From assembly GCA_049520215.1 (NCBI GenBank), contig JBEKPZ010000092.1, forward strand, positions 1 to 49,317: a DNA stretch of 49,317 nucleotides. The letters are read 5' to 3'. The translations under genes were made by a program, and so were the position numbers. Shown piece by piece: positions 15,063-23,593 of the stretch. The first letter of the stretch is position 1; each line of letters begins with the position of its first letter. Below the pieces are notes generated by a model, which was not told the origin of the DNA, did not search any database, and worked only from the letters and a program-made list of their open reading frames with translations. Origin of the DNA: Bog-159 sp049520215 (lineage in GTDB: Bacteria; Acidobacteriota; Terriglobia; Bryobacterales; Bryobacteraceae).

Positions 15063-16934
15063 ATGGCCCTGCTGCTGGCCGTCGTCATCGCGTTAATTCC
15101 GCTGGCGATCGCTCCCGGATGGCTTTTTTACTTCGATGTTACACCTAAGGTTGTGCTGCTGCTGTGGGGGACCGCGGCGGCGGCCGTCTGGTGGACGGCG
15201 GCGGGTAGCGCAGCGGGGTTTTATCGAGCTTCGCGCGTGGCGCGCTGGTTTGTGCTGGCGATCTGCGGGATGGCTGTATCACTGGCCGTCTCTACGCTGG
15301 CTTCCGTGAATCCGGCGTTGTCGCTGGGCGGAAGCAACTGGCGCTATTGGGGCCTGGTCACGCAACTCGCGGCGCTCGGCTTCGCATACCTGGTAGCCGC
15401 ATGCTGCGCCGGGCAACCGGGCCGGCTGCGTACGGTGTTGCGCGGGGTCGCGGCTAGCGGGCTGATCGTGGCGGTCTATGGGATCGCGCAATACTTCGGA
15501 TGGGACCCGCTGCTGGACGCGCGGGGTTACCACGTGGGGGAAGGCTTCTGGGCGATCGTGCGGCCGCCTTCCACGCTGGGTCATGCGGATTACTCCGCCA
15601 ACTGGCTGCTCTTTGTGGTGTTCGCCGCCGGGGCGCTGGCAGTGTCGGAAGAGCACCAGCATTGGAGGTGGCTGTCGTGGATTGCCGTAGCTGCCGGCGC
15701 TGTTGCGATTGTCTTGAGTGGCACGCGCGCGGCAATGATCGGGATGCTGGCCGGCGCCGTGCTTCTGACCCTCTGGCGCGGCCCGTACGCCAGTCGCCGG
15801 CTGACGGCCACCGCACTAGCGATGGTGGCAGCAACTGCGGTCTTCTACGTGTCTCCCGCCGGTGAGAAACTGCGGGCCCGCGTTCACTGGGCGCGCCAGG
15901 AACCGGCGGGCGGGGCGCGCCTTCTGCTCTGGCGTGACAGCCTGCGCATGGCGGTCGCGCGCTGGCCCGCGGGCTACGGACCAGAGACCTTCATCGCCAG
16001 CTTCGCCCTGCATCAGTCGGCGGATCTGGGCCGCGCCTATCCGGACTTCTATCACGAGTCGCCGCACAACATCTATCTCGATACGCTGGTGGCGCAGGGT
16101 GTAGCCGGACCCGCGCTGCTGCTGGCGCTGGCCGCCAGCGGATTCGCGGCCGCCATCATAAGCCGGCGCAGTGTGCCCCGGAATCCGGCCGCGGGCGCGC
16201 TCGCCGCCGGGCTTGCGGCCATGACTATCAGCGAGCAATTCACCAGCTTCACGCTGCCCACCGCGCTGGCATACTATGCCGCTATCGCGATGCTCGTGTC
16301 ACTCAGCGTCCCCGTGGCTCTCTCACCGTGGCCGGTTGGCCGGCGGTGGCCGCGCGTGGCAGTGGCGATGATTTGTGCGAGCGTGTGGGTAGTCTTCGGC
16401 ATGCGCCTGTGGATGGCTGAGATCTCACTCGCCGCCGTGCGGCGCGATCTGGATGCCGGACTGGTGGGCGAGGCCGCCAACCAGTATGCCGAATACGAGC
16501 ATTGGCGCTGGCCCGGCGCCAGCGCGGACCTTTGGTATTCGCGGCGATTGGCACAGATTGCCGGGAGCAGCGCCCAACCGATCGTCCGAGTGCAGGCCTT
16601 CCAGCAGGCTGGCCTGGCCGCCCAACGCGCCACCCAAACCACCGAAGCCGCGTTTAACGCTTATTACAACCTGGCGGCATTCTACGCGCGCAAGAACGAC
16701 TTCGTGCATACTGAGGCGAGCCTGCGCGCCGCCATTTCCTACGCGCCCAACTGGTTCAAGACGCATTGGATGCTGGCCCAGGTCCTGCAGGCTGCATCGC
16801 GGCTGAAAGAGGCGGAGATGGAGGCCGCCATGGCCGTGGCGCTGGATGGCGGCAAGCACCCGGAAGTTACAAGTACGCTCGATCGCATTCGCGTCGCGCT
16901 GGGAGCCACCCCTATAGAACCAACGCACAAGTAA
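15063..16934 (+). CDS. O-antigen ligase-like membrane protein with C-terminal TPR-like region
   Basis: 623 residues. The first 440 or so hold many hydrophobic helices and a Wzy_C-like loop (LLWRDSLRMAVARWPAGYGPETF ... SPHNIYLDTLVAQG). The last 150 are soluble and helical, with TPR-like repeats (AFNAYYNLAAFYARKNDFVHTEASLRAA, then APNWFKTHWMLAQVLQAASRLKEAEMEAAMA). O-antigen ligase/TPR fusions are known in several phyla. This is the second ligase/polymerase-like protein of the locus, so one may polymerise and the other ligate glycan to a lipid or protein. Family call is good; the division of labour is inference. Confidence 0.82.
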   Translation: MALLLAVVIALIPLAIAPGWLFYFDVTPKVVLLLWGTAAAAVWWTAAGSAAGFYRASRVARWFVLAICGMAVSLAVSTLASVNPALSLGGSNWRYWGLVTQLAALGFAYLVAACCAGQPGRLRTVLRGVAASGLIVAVYGIAQYFGWDPLLDARGYHVGEGFWAIVRPPSTLGHADYSANWLLFVVFAAGALAVSEEHQHWRWLSWIAVAAGAVAIVLSGTRAAMIGMLAGAVLLTLWRGPYASRRLTATALAMVAATAVFYVSPAGEKLRARVHWARQEPAGGARLLLWRDSLRMAVARWPAGYGPETFIASFALHQSADLGRAYPDFYHESPHNIYLDTLVAQGVAGPALLLALAASGFAAAIISRRSVPRNPAAGALAAGLAAMTISEQFTSFTLPTALAYYAAIAMLVSLSVPVALSPWPVGRRWPRVAVAMICASVWVVFGMRLWMAEISLAAVRRDLDAGLVGEAANQYAEYEHWRWPGASADLWYSRRLAQIAGSSAQPIVRVQAFQQAGLAAQRATQTTEAAFNAYYNLAAFYARKNDFVHTEASLRAAISYAPNWFKTHWMLAQVLQAASRLKEAEMEAAMAVALDGGKHPEVTSTLDRIRVALGATPIEPTHK

Positions 16935-16996
16935 AATCTTGCGCTTTCGCTTGGTGCCGGTGTGACAGATCGACTAAAATCGAAACGGAGGGAATT

Positions 16997-17839
16997 ATGC
17001 GGCCGGTTTGGGTGACTCTGGGGATGTTAGTTTGTGTCTCTCTTGCGCACGCGCAGCCGGCGGTCGGCGCGGGAGGCGTGGTGAACGCCGCGAGTTTTAA
17101 CGCGAACGGAACAGCCGTCGCTCCCGGTTCGATCATCTCCATCTTTGGCACGAACCTGGCCACCACCATACCCCAACCAGCAACTATCCCGCTATCCACC
17201 ACGTGGAGCGACGTTACGTCTGTAACCTTCAACAACATCGATGCGGGGCTGTACTATATAAGCGCAGGGCAGATTAATGCGCAGCTTCCGTTTAACGTGC
17301 TGCCTGCGGGTCAGACCAGCGGCACGGTGCCAATCGTGGTCACCCGCAGCAATGGAGCTTCGGCCGCGCAGAACGTGACCGTAGCGCAAGCGGCGCCCGG
17401 CATTTTCACCGCGAACGCAAGCGGGCTTGGCCAGGCGATCGCCACCGACAACGACGATAACGCGATAGTTGCGCCCGCCGCTTCGATCTCTGGTTTGACA
17501 ACGCATCCCATCTCAATCAGTTCGGGACACGCGCTTATCGTCTGGTGTACCGGACTCGGCGCGGTGACGCCGCCGCCCGGCAGCCAACCAATCGGCAACT
17601 ACGTTGCCGCGCCCGCGGTCAATGGCCAGTTCTGGAGCACCGTGCTGCAGCCGACTGTATTAATCGGCGGTGTTGCCGCGACGCCCATCTATTCCGTGCT
17701 CTCGCCGCAATTCGTCAGCGAGTATCAGATCGGTGTGGTGCCGGCAACCAACACGCCTATCGGGAGCGCGGTGTCCCTACAGATTCAGATTGGCGGAGTG
17801 ACCACGACGAACCAAGTCACCATCGCGGTTGCCCCGTAG
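16997..17839 (+). CDS. Secreted protein of the TIGR03437 (Solibacter C-terminal domain) type
   Basis: About 280 residues starting at ATG 16997, with GGAGGGAA just upstream and a signal peptide (MRPVWVTLGMLVCVSLAHAQ). The rest resembles the repeat-rich Ig-like domain catalogued as TIGR03437: VNAASF, VAPGSIISIFGTNLA, YYISAGQINAQLPFNV, APGIFT and LIVWCTGLGAVTPP. The domain usually sits at the C-terminus of large exported Solibacter proteins; here it makes up the whole protein. Function is unknown, probably an extracellular adhesive or structural module. It is a strong marker for the taxonomic guess. Confidence 0.85.
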   Translation: MRPVWVTLGMLVCVSLAHAQPAVGAGGVVNAASFNANGTAVAPGSIISIFGTNLATTIPQPATIPLSTTWSDVTSVTFNNIDAGLYYISAGQINAQLPFNVLPAGQTSGTVPIVVTRSNGASAAQNVTVAQAAPGIFTANASGLGQAIATDNDDNAIVAPAASISGLTTHPISISSGHALIVWCTGLGAVTPPPGSQPIGNYVAAPAVNGQFWSTVLQPTVLIGGVAATPIYSVLSPQFVSEYQIGVVPATNTPIGSAVSLQIQIGGVTTTNQVTIAVAP

Positions 17840-17860
17840 TCCACCCCCGGCAGCACATGT

Positions 17861-17940
17861 GGCGCAGACGATTGTCTTATGTCGTCTGCGTTTGCCGATA
17901 TGCAACAGGGCAGGCCACCAAAACCGATGGCCTACCCCAC
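17861..17940. repeat. 78-nt repeat unit, diverged copy
   Basis: It begins GGCGCAGACGA and ends GGCCTACCCCAC, in the same orientation as the copy at 38629-38706. The stem arms are conserved but the middle (GTCTTATGTCGTCTGCG...CAACAGG) has drifted. Confidence 0.75.
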
Positions 17941-17947
17941 AGGCGGC

Positions 17948-18030
17948 CGCGGGTCCCCCGACCCGCGCCGAGCCCCCTGGCTCGGCCGTCGGACCGAGGG
18001 TCCGACGCGGGCGGGGGCGCCCGCCCCACC
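17948..18030. repeat. Run of palindromic hairpins ending GCCCCACC
   Basis: Consecutive perfect hairpins CGCGGGT/ACCCGCG, CCGAGCC/GGCTCGG, CGTCGGAC/GTCCGACG and GGGCG/CGCCC fill the gap between the TIGR03437 gene and the convergent sugar-transferase gene. They may also work as a terminator for both strands. Confidence 0.8.
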
Positions 18031-18070
18031 TGTGATTGTCACTGTATTGTGCAGCCTCAATACGTGGAGG

Positions 18071-18709
18071 TTACCAGGCGTTTCGCCCGCTCCAGATCTC
18101 GGGCACGGTCCGCAGCAGAATATGAAAATAGAGCTTGAGCGAACGGTTGCGCGCCAACGCCAGATCCAGGTCGCGGCGCTGCTCGTAGGTCAGGCGGCCG
18201 CGTCCCTTGGTCTGCCACAGACCGGAGAGTCCCGGCTTCACGTCCAGCACTTCCGCCGCGTGTCGGCGATAGTACAGCTTCCATTCTGAGTCCGTAACAG
18301 GCCGCGGACCCACTAGCGACATTTCGCCCCGCACCACATGTAACAACTGCGGCAATTCGTCTATCGAGTGCCGCCGGCAGAAACGCGCGAAGCGGCTACA
18401 AATGCGGTGGTCCCGGACGCCCTTTTTTCGCGGACCGCTCTCATCAACGATGTACTCCACCAATGTAAAGCGCCCCGCGGGCTGCGTGCCCCGCCGCCAC
18501 ATGGTGCGGAACTTCAGCACCCAAAGGGGACGGCCGCCGAGGCCCAGGCGGCGGTGCGCGATCAGCGGAGACGCACGGGAAAGCACGCCGGTCGCGACCG
18601 CCACGATCAGCATCAGGGGCGCCAGAGCCGCGAGCAGGCACAGCGCGGCAAGGCGTTCCAGTGCGCTAAGCAGCAGCCATAGGGTTGAATTGTGCTTGCG
18701 ACCGGGCAT
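18071..18709 (-). CDS. Initiating sugar transferase (polyprenyl-phosphate glycosyl-1-phosphate transferase)
   Basis: About 212 residues from MPGRKHNSTLW. One N-terminal membrane segment (ERLAALCLLAALAPLMLIVAVA) is followed by the catalytic domain of the WbaP/PglC family: VLKFRTM, the RRHSIDELPQLLHVVRGEMSLVGPRPV block and VKPGLSGLWQTKGRG. The D-E pair in SIDELPQ is the catalytic dyad. The protein lacks the multi-helix N-terminus of full-length WbaP/WcaJ, so it is the short PglC-like form. It would load the first sugar-phosphate onto the lipid carrier for the exopolysaccharide made by the 3.5-17 kb region. A longer in-frame start at 18805 has no better support. Confidence 0.9.
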   Translation of the reverse strand: MPGRKHNSTLWLLLSALERLAALCLLAALAPLMLIVAVATGVLSRASPLIAHRRLGLGGRPLWVLKFRTMWRRGTQPAGRFTLVEYIVDESGPRKKGVRDHRICSRFARFCRRHSIDELPQLLHVVRGEMSLVGPRPVTDSEWKLYYRRHAAEVLDVKPGLSGLWQTKGRGRLTYEQRRDLDLALARNRSLKLYFHILLRTVPEIWSGRNAW

Positions 18710-18853
18710 TCCACGTTTATTGTTTCGCGTAGTGAGCGCAACCGTGTGGGGAATTCGTAAACAACTTGTGAAAATCGAAGGCCCACACGGAAATTTCCCA
18801 AACATTTACAAATCGGCCACACTCCGCGCGGCTGTCCGTCCTATGGTCAAAGC

Positions 18854-19369
18854 ATGCCGGTCACCGAACAAAGCGGCGTACCCGCCTCCGTCACGCGCAG
18901 AAAACTCTATGTCGGCATGATCTACGGCCTGTGGAGCCTCATGACGGCGGTGCTCTCCATCCCGGCTGCGATCTATCTTCTCATTCCGCCCAGGCTGCGC
19001 AAAATGCCGGAGTGGGCCGAGGCGGGAGATGTATCCAAACTCGAGCCGCGCGTGCCGGTCGAGATGGTCTTTCGCCAGAACCGCGTGGATGGGTGGAAAA
19101 TCCAGAGCGAAAAGACCACGGCCTGGGTGGTGAAGCTTGGCGACTCCCAAGTGGTCGCCTACGGGCCGCAGTGCACGCACCTCGGCTGCGCCTATCATTG
19201 GGACGACAACCGCAGCTACTTTCTGTGCCCCTGCCACACTTCCGTTTTCAGTGTCGACGGCGCGGTGGTCTCGGGTCCCGCGCCGCGCCCGCTCGACCGC
19301 TATGAGACCAAGGTGGAGAATGGCAAACTGCTGCTGGGCCCCCTGCACTCGTCGAAGGAGAAGGTGTGA
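18854..19369 (+). CDS. Rieske iron-sulfur protein of a cytochrome bc-type complex
   Basis: A 171-residue protein with an N-terminal membrane anchor (MIYGLWSLMTAVLSIPAAIYLLIP) and the two Rieske cluster boxes: CTHLGC (C107, H109, C112) and CPCH (C125, C127, H128). These supply the two Cys and two His ligands of the 2Fe-2S cluster plus the disulfide pair. Immediately downstream, with a 4-bp GTGA overlap, is the cytochrome b/c fusion gene, so this is the QcrA-like subunit of a quinol-oxidising complex. It is divergent from the sugar transferase gene. Confidence 0.95.
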   Translation: MPVTEQSGVPASVTRRKLYVGMIYGLWSLMTAVLSIPAAIYLLIPPRLRKMPEWAEAGDVSKLEPRVPVEMVFRQNRVDGWKIQSEKTTAWVVKLGDSQVVAYGPQCTHLGCAYHWDDNRSYFLCPCHTSVFSVDGAVVSGPAPRPLDRYETKVENGKLLLGPLHSSKEKV

Positions 19370-20988
19370 GCTGGCTGGATCATCGCACGGGCATCGAGAC
19401 CGCCATCCGCAACTTTCTGTACGAAGAGATTCCGTCCTCCAGCGGCTGGCATCAAGTCTTCGGCAGCATCGCCGTCTTCCTCTTTCTGGTACAGGCGTTC
19501 ACCGGCGCGCTGCTGGCATTTAACTACGCGCCCACGCCCGGCGACGCCTATAACAGCCTGCGCTACATCCTCACCGAAGTCACTGGCGGCCGCCTGATCC
19601 GCGGCCTGCATCATTGGGGCGCCAGCATGCTGATCGTAGTAGTCGTGCTGCACATGACGCAGGTATTCCTTTACGGCGCATACAAGAAACCGCGCGAGGC
19701 TACCTGGATGGTGGGCGTAATCCTGCTGGTGCTGACCATGGCCTACGGACTGACCGGCTACCTGCTTCCGTGGGACAACCGCGCGTACTGGGGCACCGTC
19801 GTCGCCACACAGATCGCCTCCCACATTCCGCTCGCGGGAGCTTATCTGAGCCGCCTGTTGGGCGGAGACAATGCCGTGGGGGTGGTCACATTTGCGCGCT
19901 TCTACGGCTTGCATGTGCTGCTGCTGCCACCCGCCACCGGCCTGCTCATTGCCGCGCACGTCTACCTGGTGCGCAAGCACGGTGTAGCCCCCGCGCCCGG
20001 CGACGAAGTCAAATCCAGGAAAAAGTTCTATCCGGGGCAGGCGTTCAAAGACACCGCCGCTATCTTCGCCGCGTTCGTGGTTCTGTTCGCGATGGCTGCG
20101 GCGGTGCGCGTGCCCCTGGATCGTTTGGCCGATCCCACCGACGCCACTTACATCCCGCGGCCGGATTGGTACTTCCTGTTTCTCTTTCAAACCCTGAAGT
20201 TTTTCGATGGCCCGCTGGCGGTGGTGGGGAGCTTGATTCTGCCCTCGCTCGCGGTGCTGGCGCTGCTGCTTGTGCCGTTCCTGGACCGTGGACAGGTGCT
20301 GCGCGTTACACGACGGACCGTAGCCATCGGCGTCGTGGCGCTGGCGCTGTTGGGTTGGACCAGCCTGACCGTGGCCGCCATCGTCACCACTCCCACGCCC
20401 GACAATACAGTCGCCATCGACTTCAGCGCGCCCACCGATTGGATCGGGCTTTCGCCGCAGGAACTGGCAGGCATCGGATATTTCCGCAGGGAGCATTGCG
20501 CCAGTTGCCACAGCCTGGATGGGAAGCCGGAGGCGCCCTCCGGGCCCGGCCCCGATTTGGCGAATGTGCCCGTCAAGAAATCGGCAGCCTGGATGATGGA
20601 GCACTTTAAGCACCCCGCCGCCATGGTGCCCGGCAGTTCGATGCCGGCCATTCAGTTGAGCGATGCGCAACTCAACACGCTGGCGGCATTCCTGCTCAAG
20701 CTGACGCCGCACAACGCCGGTGCGCTGGCCAACGCGCCGGATTTTGCGGTTGGGGCTGCGCTGTTGTATCAGACGAAGAATTGCGGAAGCTGCCACCAGA
20801 TCAACGGCGTGGGCATGAAGATCGGCCCTCCGTTGAATGGCTTGGCGCGCCGCCGCACCAAGACGTGGGTGGTGCGGCACTTCGCCAACCCGGAGGCTCT
20901 TTCGCCCGGCAGTTTCATGCCCCCTTACCGGTTCTCTGAGCGAGAGACGGATGATTTGATCGCGTATCTATTTACGCTGCCCGATTAG
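19366..20988 (+). CDS. Cytochrome b fused to a diheme cytochrome c
   Basis: 540 residues. Residues 1-360 are a cytochrome b with full N- and C-terminal halves: paired haem histidines in the RGLHHWGASMLIVVVVLHM and RFYGLHVLLL...AAHVYLVRKHG helices, and the quinol-site motif PDWYF (a variant of PEWY). Residues 370-540 form an exported cytochrome c part with two haem sites, CASCH (C378) and CGSCH (C473), each followed by a methionine-bearing segment (SSMPAI, GSFMPPYRF). It starts at GTG 19366, overlapping the Rieske stop. With the Rieske protein it makes a complete bc complex in two genes. The quinone and the terminal electron acceptor are not shown. Confidence 0.93.
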   Translation: MSWLDHRTGIETAIRNFLYEEIPSSSGWHQVFGSIAVFLFLVQAFTGALLAFNYAPTPGDAYNSLRYILTEVTGGRLIRGLHHWGASMLIVVVVLHMTQVFLYGAYKKPREATWMVGVILLVLTMAYGLTGYLLPWDNRAYWGTVVATQIASHIPLAGAYLSRLLGGDNAVGVVTFARFYGLHVLLLPPATGLLIAAHVYLVRKHGVAPAPGDEVKSRKKFYPGQAFKDTAAIFAAFVVLFAMAAAVRVPLDRLADPTDATYIPRPDWYFLFLFQTLKFFDGPLAVVGSLILPSLAVLALLLVPFLDRGQVLRVTRRTVAIGVVALALLGWTSLTVAAIVTTPTPDNTVAIDFSAPTDWIGLSPQELAGIGYFRREHCASCHSLDGKPEAPSGPGPDLANVPVKKSAAWMMEHFKHPAAMVPGSSMPAIQLSDAQLNTLAAFLLKLTPHNAGALANAPDFAVGAALLYQTKNCGSCHQINGVGMKIGPPLNGLARRRTKTWVVRHFANPEALSPGSFMPPYRFSERETDDLIAYLFTLPD

Positions 20989-21005
20989 GCCGTTATGTCG
21001 CTGAA

Positions 21006-21039
21006 CCTCGAATCCCTTGTGCGGAGCGGCGATTCGAGG
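21006..21039 (+). terminator. Hairpin downstream of the cytochrome b/c gene
   Basis: CCTCGAATC (21006-21014) pairs perfectly with GATTCGAGG (21031-21039) around a G+C-rich 16-nt loop, 18 bases after the stop codon. No U-tract follows, so termination is only possible, not shown. Confidence 0.35.
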
Positions 21040-21152
21040 CTCCTACGGACACAGCCGCCGCTGTCAGCTTCGGCTGCACTGCATTCACCGTTGTCCGGCC
21101 GCCTGAGATCGTGGCGCCCGTGTCACTCGCTGCCGATATCACCGCCCGCACA

Positions 21153-21573
21153 TCAATTCTTCCGGCTGGCACCTACGAGGCGGGCATCCACGCTGTACTT
21201 ACCCGCTCCCGCCAGCAGCAGAGTGAGCATGATAGCCATTTACACGACGAGCAGCTCTCCGTGATCGGCGCCACGTCCGAAGAACTGGAAGTGATGTATA
21301 AATGTCCAGGCGACGGACAGGTTGATCAGGCAAATCAACGCGGGTCGCCAGCCCTGCAATCAGCAGCAGGCTGCAGATCGAGTCAGACAGCATGGCAAAC
21401 AGAAGGCTGGGGACAGCCCCGATGTGCAAAGGGTCTGGAAAGTGGGCCACGATAGCCGAAAACGTAAATGCTTTTTCCAGCCCATGCTTCAGCAGAAGCG
21501 GCAAAACACCGGCCACGCGCAACGCCAGCGGCACTGCATCCTGATTCGCAGGTATGGGGGTCATTCGCAACAT
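21153..21573 (-). pseudogene. DoxX-family membrane protein, frameshifted and interrupted
   Basis: From ATG 21573 the reading runs MLRMTPIP ... LKHGLEKAFTFSAIVAHFPDPLHIG ... LLIAGLATR, a clear DoxX-like start. At about 21343 the frame slips by one base, and the neighbouring frame continues LICLINLSVAWTFIHHFQFFG...GELLVV, a TAA at 21240-21242, then MAIMLTLLLAGAGKYSVD to a stop at 21153. The repaired protein would have about 140 residues, the usual DoxX size, with four membrane helices. So the gene is dead by one indel and one nonsense change. It overlapped the end of the tannase-like gene before it, which suggests a former operon. Confidence 0.75.
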
Positions 21574-21791
21574 ATATGACAGGTCATCACCATCCCTTTC
21601 GCCGTGCACTACGCCTCGTATCGCGCGCTGTATAAGCCCGAGCCGAGCCAGCGCAACGCCTCGGCCGGCACAGGTTGAGCCGGACCAGCCACGAAGTTCG
21701 CCGCGTCGTCGGTACCCGTATACCCGGCGGTCACGGGATACGGAAACAGGGGTAGTGGGTCAATTTGCGTAGCATCGCCTTGGAGGGTCAT
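21561..21791 (-). pseudogene. 3' remnant of a tannase/feruloyl-esterase-like gene
   Basis: A minus-strand reading gives DPLPLFPYPVTAGYTGTDDAANFVAG, which resembles the C-terminal PLCPYP...Y.G.G...DAANFVC block of the tannase/feruloyl esterase family. It runs on to WLGSGLYSARYEA, an in-frame TAG where Trp would be expected, and CTAKGMVMTCH. The 5' part is missing: the sequence runs straight into the broken IS110 element at about 21800. Truncation by that insertion followed by decay is the likely history. Family assignment is tentative because only about 75 codons survive. Confidence 0.4.
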
Positions 21792-21804
21792 CTGCGCTAT
21801 TCCG

Positions 21805-23087
21805 TCAAGCGTTTTCTGAACAAAGTTTTTGAAAACCCCCGACCGTCTTCCACGTCAACTGGGTGGCTAGGATCTGGCTGAGCCGGGAGCCGTTGTTCTG
21901 GAGCGCGCGCAGGTAGATCTGTTCGTCGTAGGGCGTATGATTCTTCCAACAGGCGAACAGCACCCGAATCCATTTGAACGCCAAGGACCGCACCGCCGCG
22001 TGGTGACCCTTTCCCTTAGCGATCTGCATATCGTAGAAGGCGCGGGCCCACACGGACTTGGCGATGGAGTGCGCGGCAAACTCGTGTAAGGTCTGGCGCA
22101 GAAATTTGGGACAGGCCCAGCGGAAGTGCACCCATTTGCTTTTACCGCTTTGTTGGGTAAGGCCACGATGAGGCGCGGCAGCAGCGCCGGACCCACCCCG
22201 GGAAGTGCCTCAAACAAGGCCCTCTCCGGGTGTGTGCTCACCAGTGATGCGATGCGCTTGTCCAACTCGTCAATGTTGGCGCGGAGGGCCCGGATCACAG
22301 CTACGATCTGTTTCACAATCGCCGGCCCGGCCTCCAGCATGGCTGTATCGCGGATAGCGGGCGTCGCCTGATAGATGGCCTGGATGCGTTCCTGCATGCG
22401 CTTCTCGGAACGGCAATTGTGCTGGACGAAGAAGGTGTGCAGCGTCCCGGGATGGGACTTTTGCAACTCTTCCAAGGTGGGCCAGCGATCCAACAAATCA
22501 CACCCCAGGGGAGAGTCGATGTCATCGATCCAGTCCAGAACCTGCGGGAAATAGATCTTCAGCCAACCCGTCAGACGGTTGCTGTGACGGGTTTTCTCAT
22601 CCACCCAGGCCCGGCGCTGTTCCACCAACATTTGCAGCAGACGGGTTTCGGGGGTGTCCGGGTCCAGGCGCCGCAAGCGGTCGCGATGGTGTTCCACCAG
22701 ATCCAGCAATACGTCGCCGTCCTGGGGATCGCTCTTGGCACCCGACGGATAAAAGGCCTCCCGAAAACGCGCGGAGGTAGTCGGATGCACCGGGTACAAA
22801 ATCAGGTGCGGGTACTTGCTGAGCTGATACACCACCGCCCCGCGCGACTGTTCCAGGCACACAGCGATGGGACGTCCGCCGAAACGGACATTCAGTTCCG
22901 CGGCCCACGCGTCGAGGGCCTCTGGCGTGTTCTGCAACACACCTTCCTGAGACTGCTGGGAATGAGCATCCCGCAGTTTCCAATAGTGTTTCTCGTCTCC
23001 CCAGTCGAGACCTACAAAGGCAGCCCAATCCGGCTCGAGCGGGGCGGAGCTCGTGGCATGCGGCATAACGGTAACCTCCTTGACCAA
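21805..23087 (-). pseudogene. IS110-family transposase (DEDD recombinase), internal deletion with frameshift
   Basis: The N-terminal half is intact: FVGLDWGDEKHYWKL with the first catalytic Asp, CLEQSRGAVVYQL with Glu, and SDPQDGDVLLDLVEHH with the last Asps of the RuvC-like DEDD fold. The C-terminal Transposase_20 part reads LPGVGPALLPRLIVAL and then breaks near 22160. The other frame resumes at GKSKWVHFRWACPKFLRQTLHEFA and runs through KGKGHHAAVRSLAFKWIRVLF to a stop at 21805. Roughly 25 residues normally lying between these two blocks are missing, a region close to the catalytic serine of IS110 enzymes. The enzyme is therefore almost certainly inactive. MPHATSS at 23066 is an alternative start. 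Confidence 0.88.
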
Positions 23088-23099
23088 CGCAAGCAGGCT

Positions 23100-23345
23100 G
23101 GCCTGGTTCCGTCGAAAGGCCTATAGTAGAGTCTGGAGCCAGACATCATCTGAGGATTCGTCTGGAACCAGGGCATCCCGCTGCTCGATGGACCCTCCAA
23201 GACATCGCTTGTCAGCGGGCAATATTCGTAGCAGCGGGACGCCTGCTCAACCCCAGCAATAGCAAATGGTTTGAGCAAAGAGAAGCCCCAGGGTACACTG
23301 GTCCCAGGTGGCTCCCCAAGCCTGCCTGATTCAAAAGAATAAAAC
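23100..23345 (-). ncRNA. Candidate bridge RNA / structured leader of the IS110 element
   Basis: The non-coding stretch before the recombinase has strong pairing potential. GTCTGG...CCAGAC closes a tight hairpin at 23131-23144, and GCATCCCGCTGCT (23173-23185) pairs with AGCAGCGGGACGC (23230-23242) around a 44-nt loop. In IS110-group elements a bridge RNA that specifies donor and target DNA is encoded here, upstream of the recombinase (established). That this copy makes such an RNA is inference from position and folding only. Confidence 0.4.
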
Positions 23346-23365
23346 TTGCGCCTGGATATACTATA

Positions 23366-23514
23366 GGCGGGCAATTCTGCCCGCAGCCGCCTTTTCAAGG
23401 CGGCCAGGGCCGGCTGAAAGCCGGCTGCGGGCAGAATGCCCGCCCCACAGAGCGGCATAGCCGCAACCAAAGAGGCGGCCTGAGAGGCCGCCGCAGGCCG
23501 GGGGCCTGCCCCAC
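23366..23514. repeat. Composite of modular palindromic repeats
   Basis: Two elements lie back to back. The first (23366-23448) contains GCGGGCA...TGCCCGC, GCCGCCTT/AAGGCGGC and AGCCGGC/GCCGGCT hairpins and ends CGCCCCAC. The second (about 23472-23514) has GGCGGCCT/AGGCCGCC and CAGGCC/GGCCTG and ends GCCCCAC. They separate the IS110 element from the 3' end of mtgA. Confidence 0.85.
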
Positions 23515-23593
23515 GAAAAATCGGCGCCAGACTGCGAAGATTCTGAGGAGTTGTAATACAAGATCCAAGCTGGCTGTCACTCTATTATGCGGT

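Larger units (their letters stand above)
21792..23350 (-). mobile_element. Degenerate IS110-family insertion sequence (limits approximate)
   Basis: The element consists of a broken IS110-family recombinase gene (21805-23087) and about 260 nt of structured non-coding leader before it. IS110 elements lack terminal inverted repeats, so the ends cannot be fixed by eye. I place the right end where the tannase-like reading begins (about 21791) and the left end before the palindromic repeat at 23366. Confidence 0.6.

Noticed and set aside
17941..18030. Regular hairpins considered as a CRISPR array
   Set aside because: The stems differ in sequence from one another and there are no equal-length spacers.
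19300..20880. 526-codon minus-strand open frame opposite cytochrome b/c
   Set aside because: The plus strand carries unmistakable cytochrome b and haem motifs; the antisense product is His/Gln/Arg-rich without a domain.
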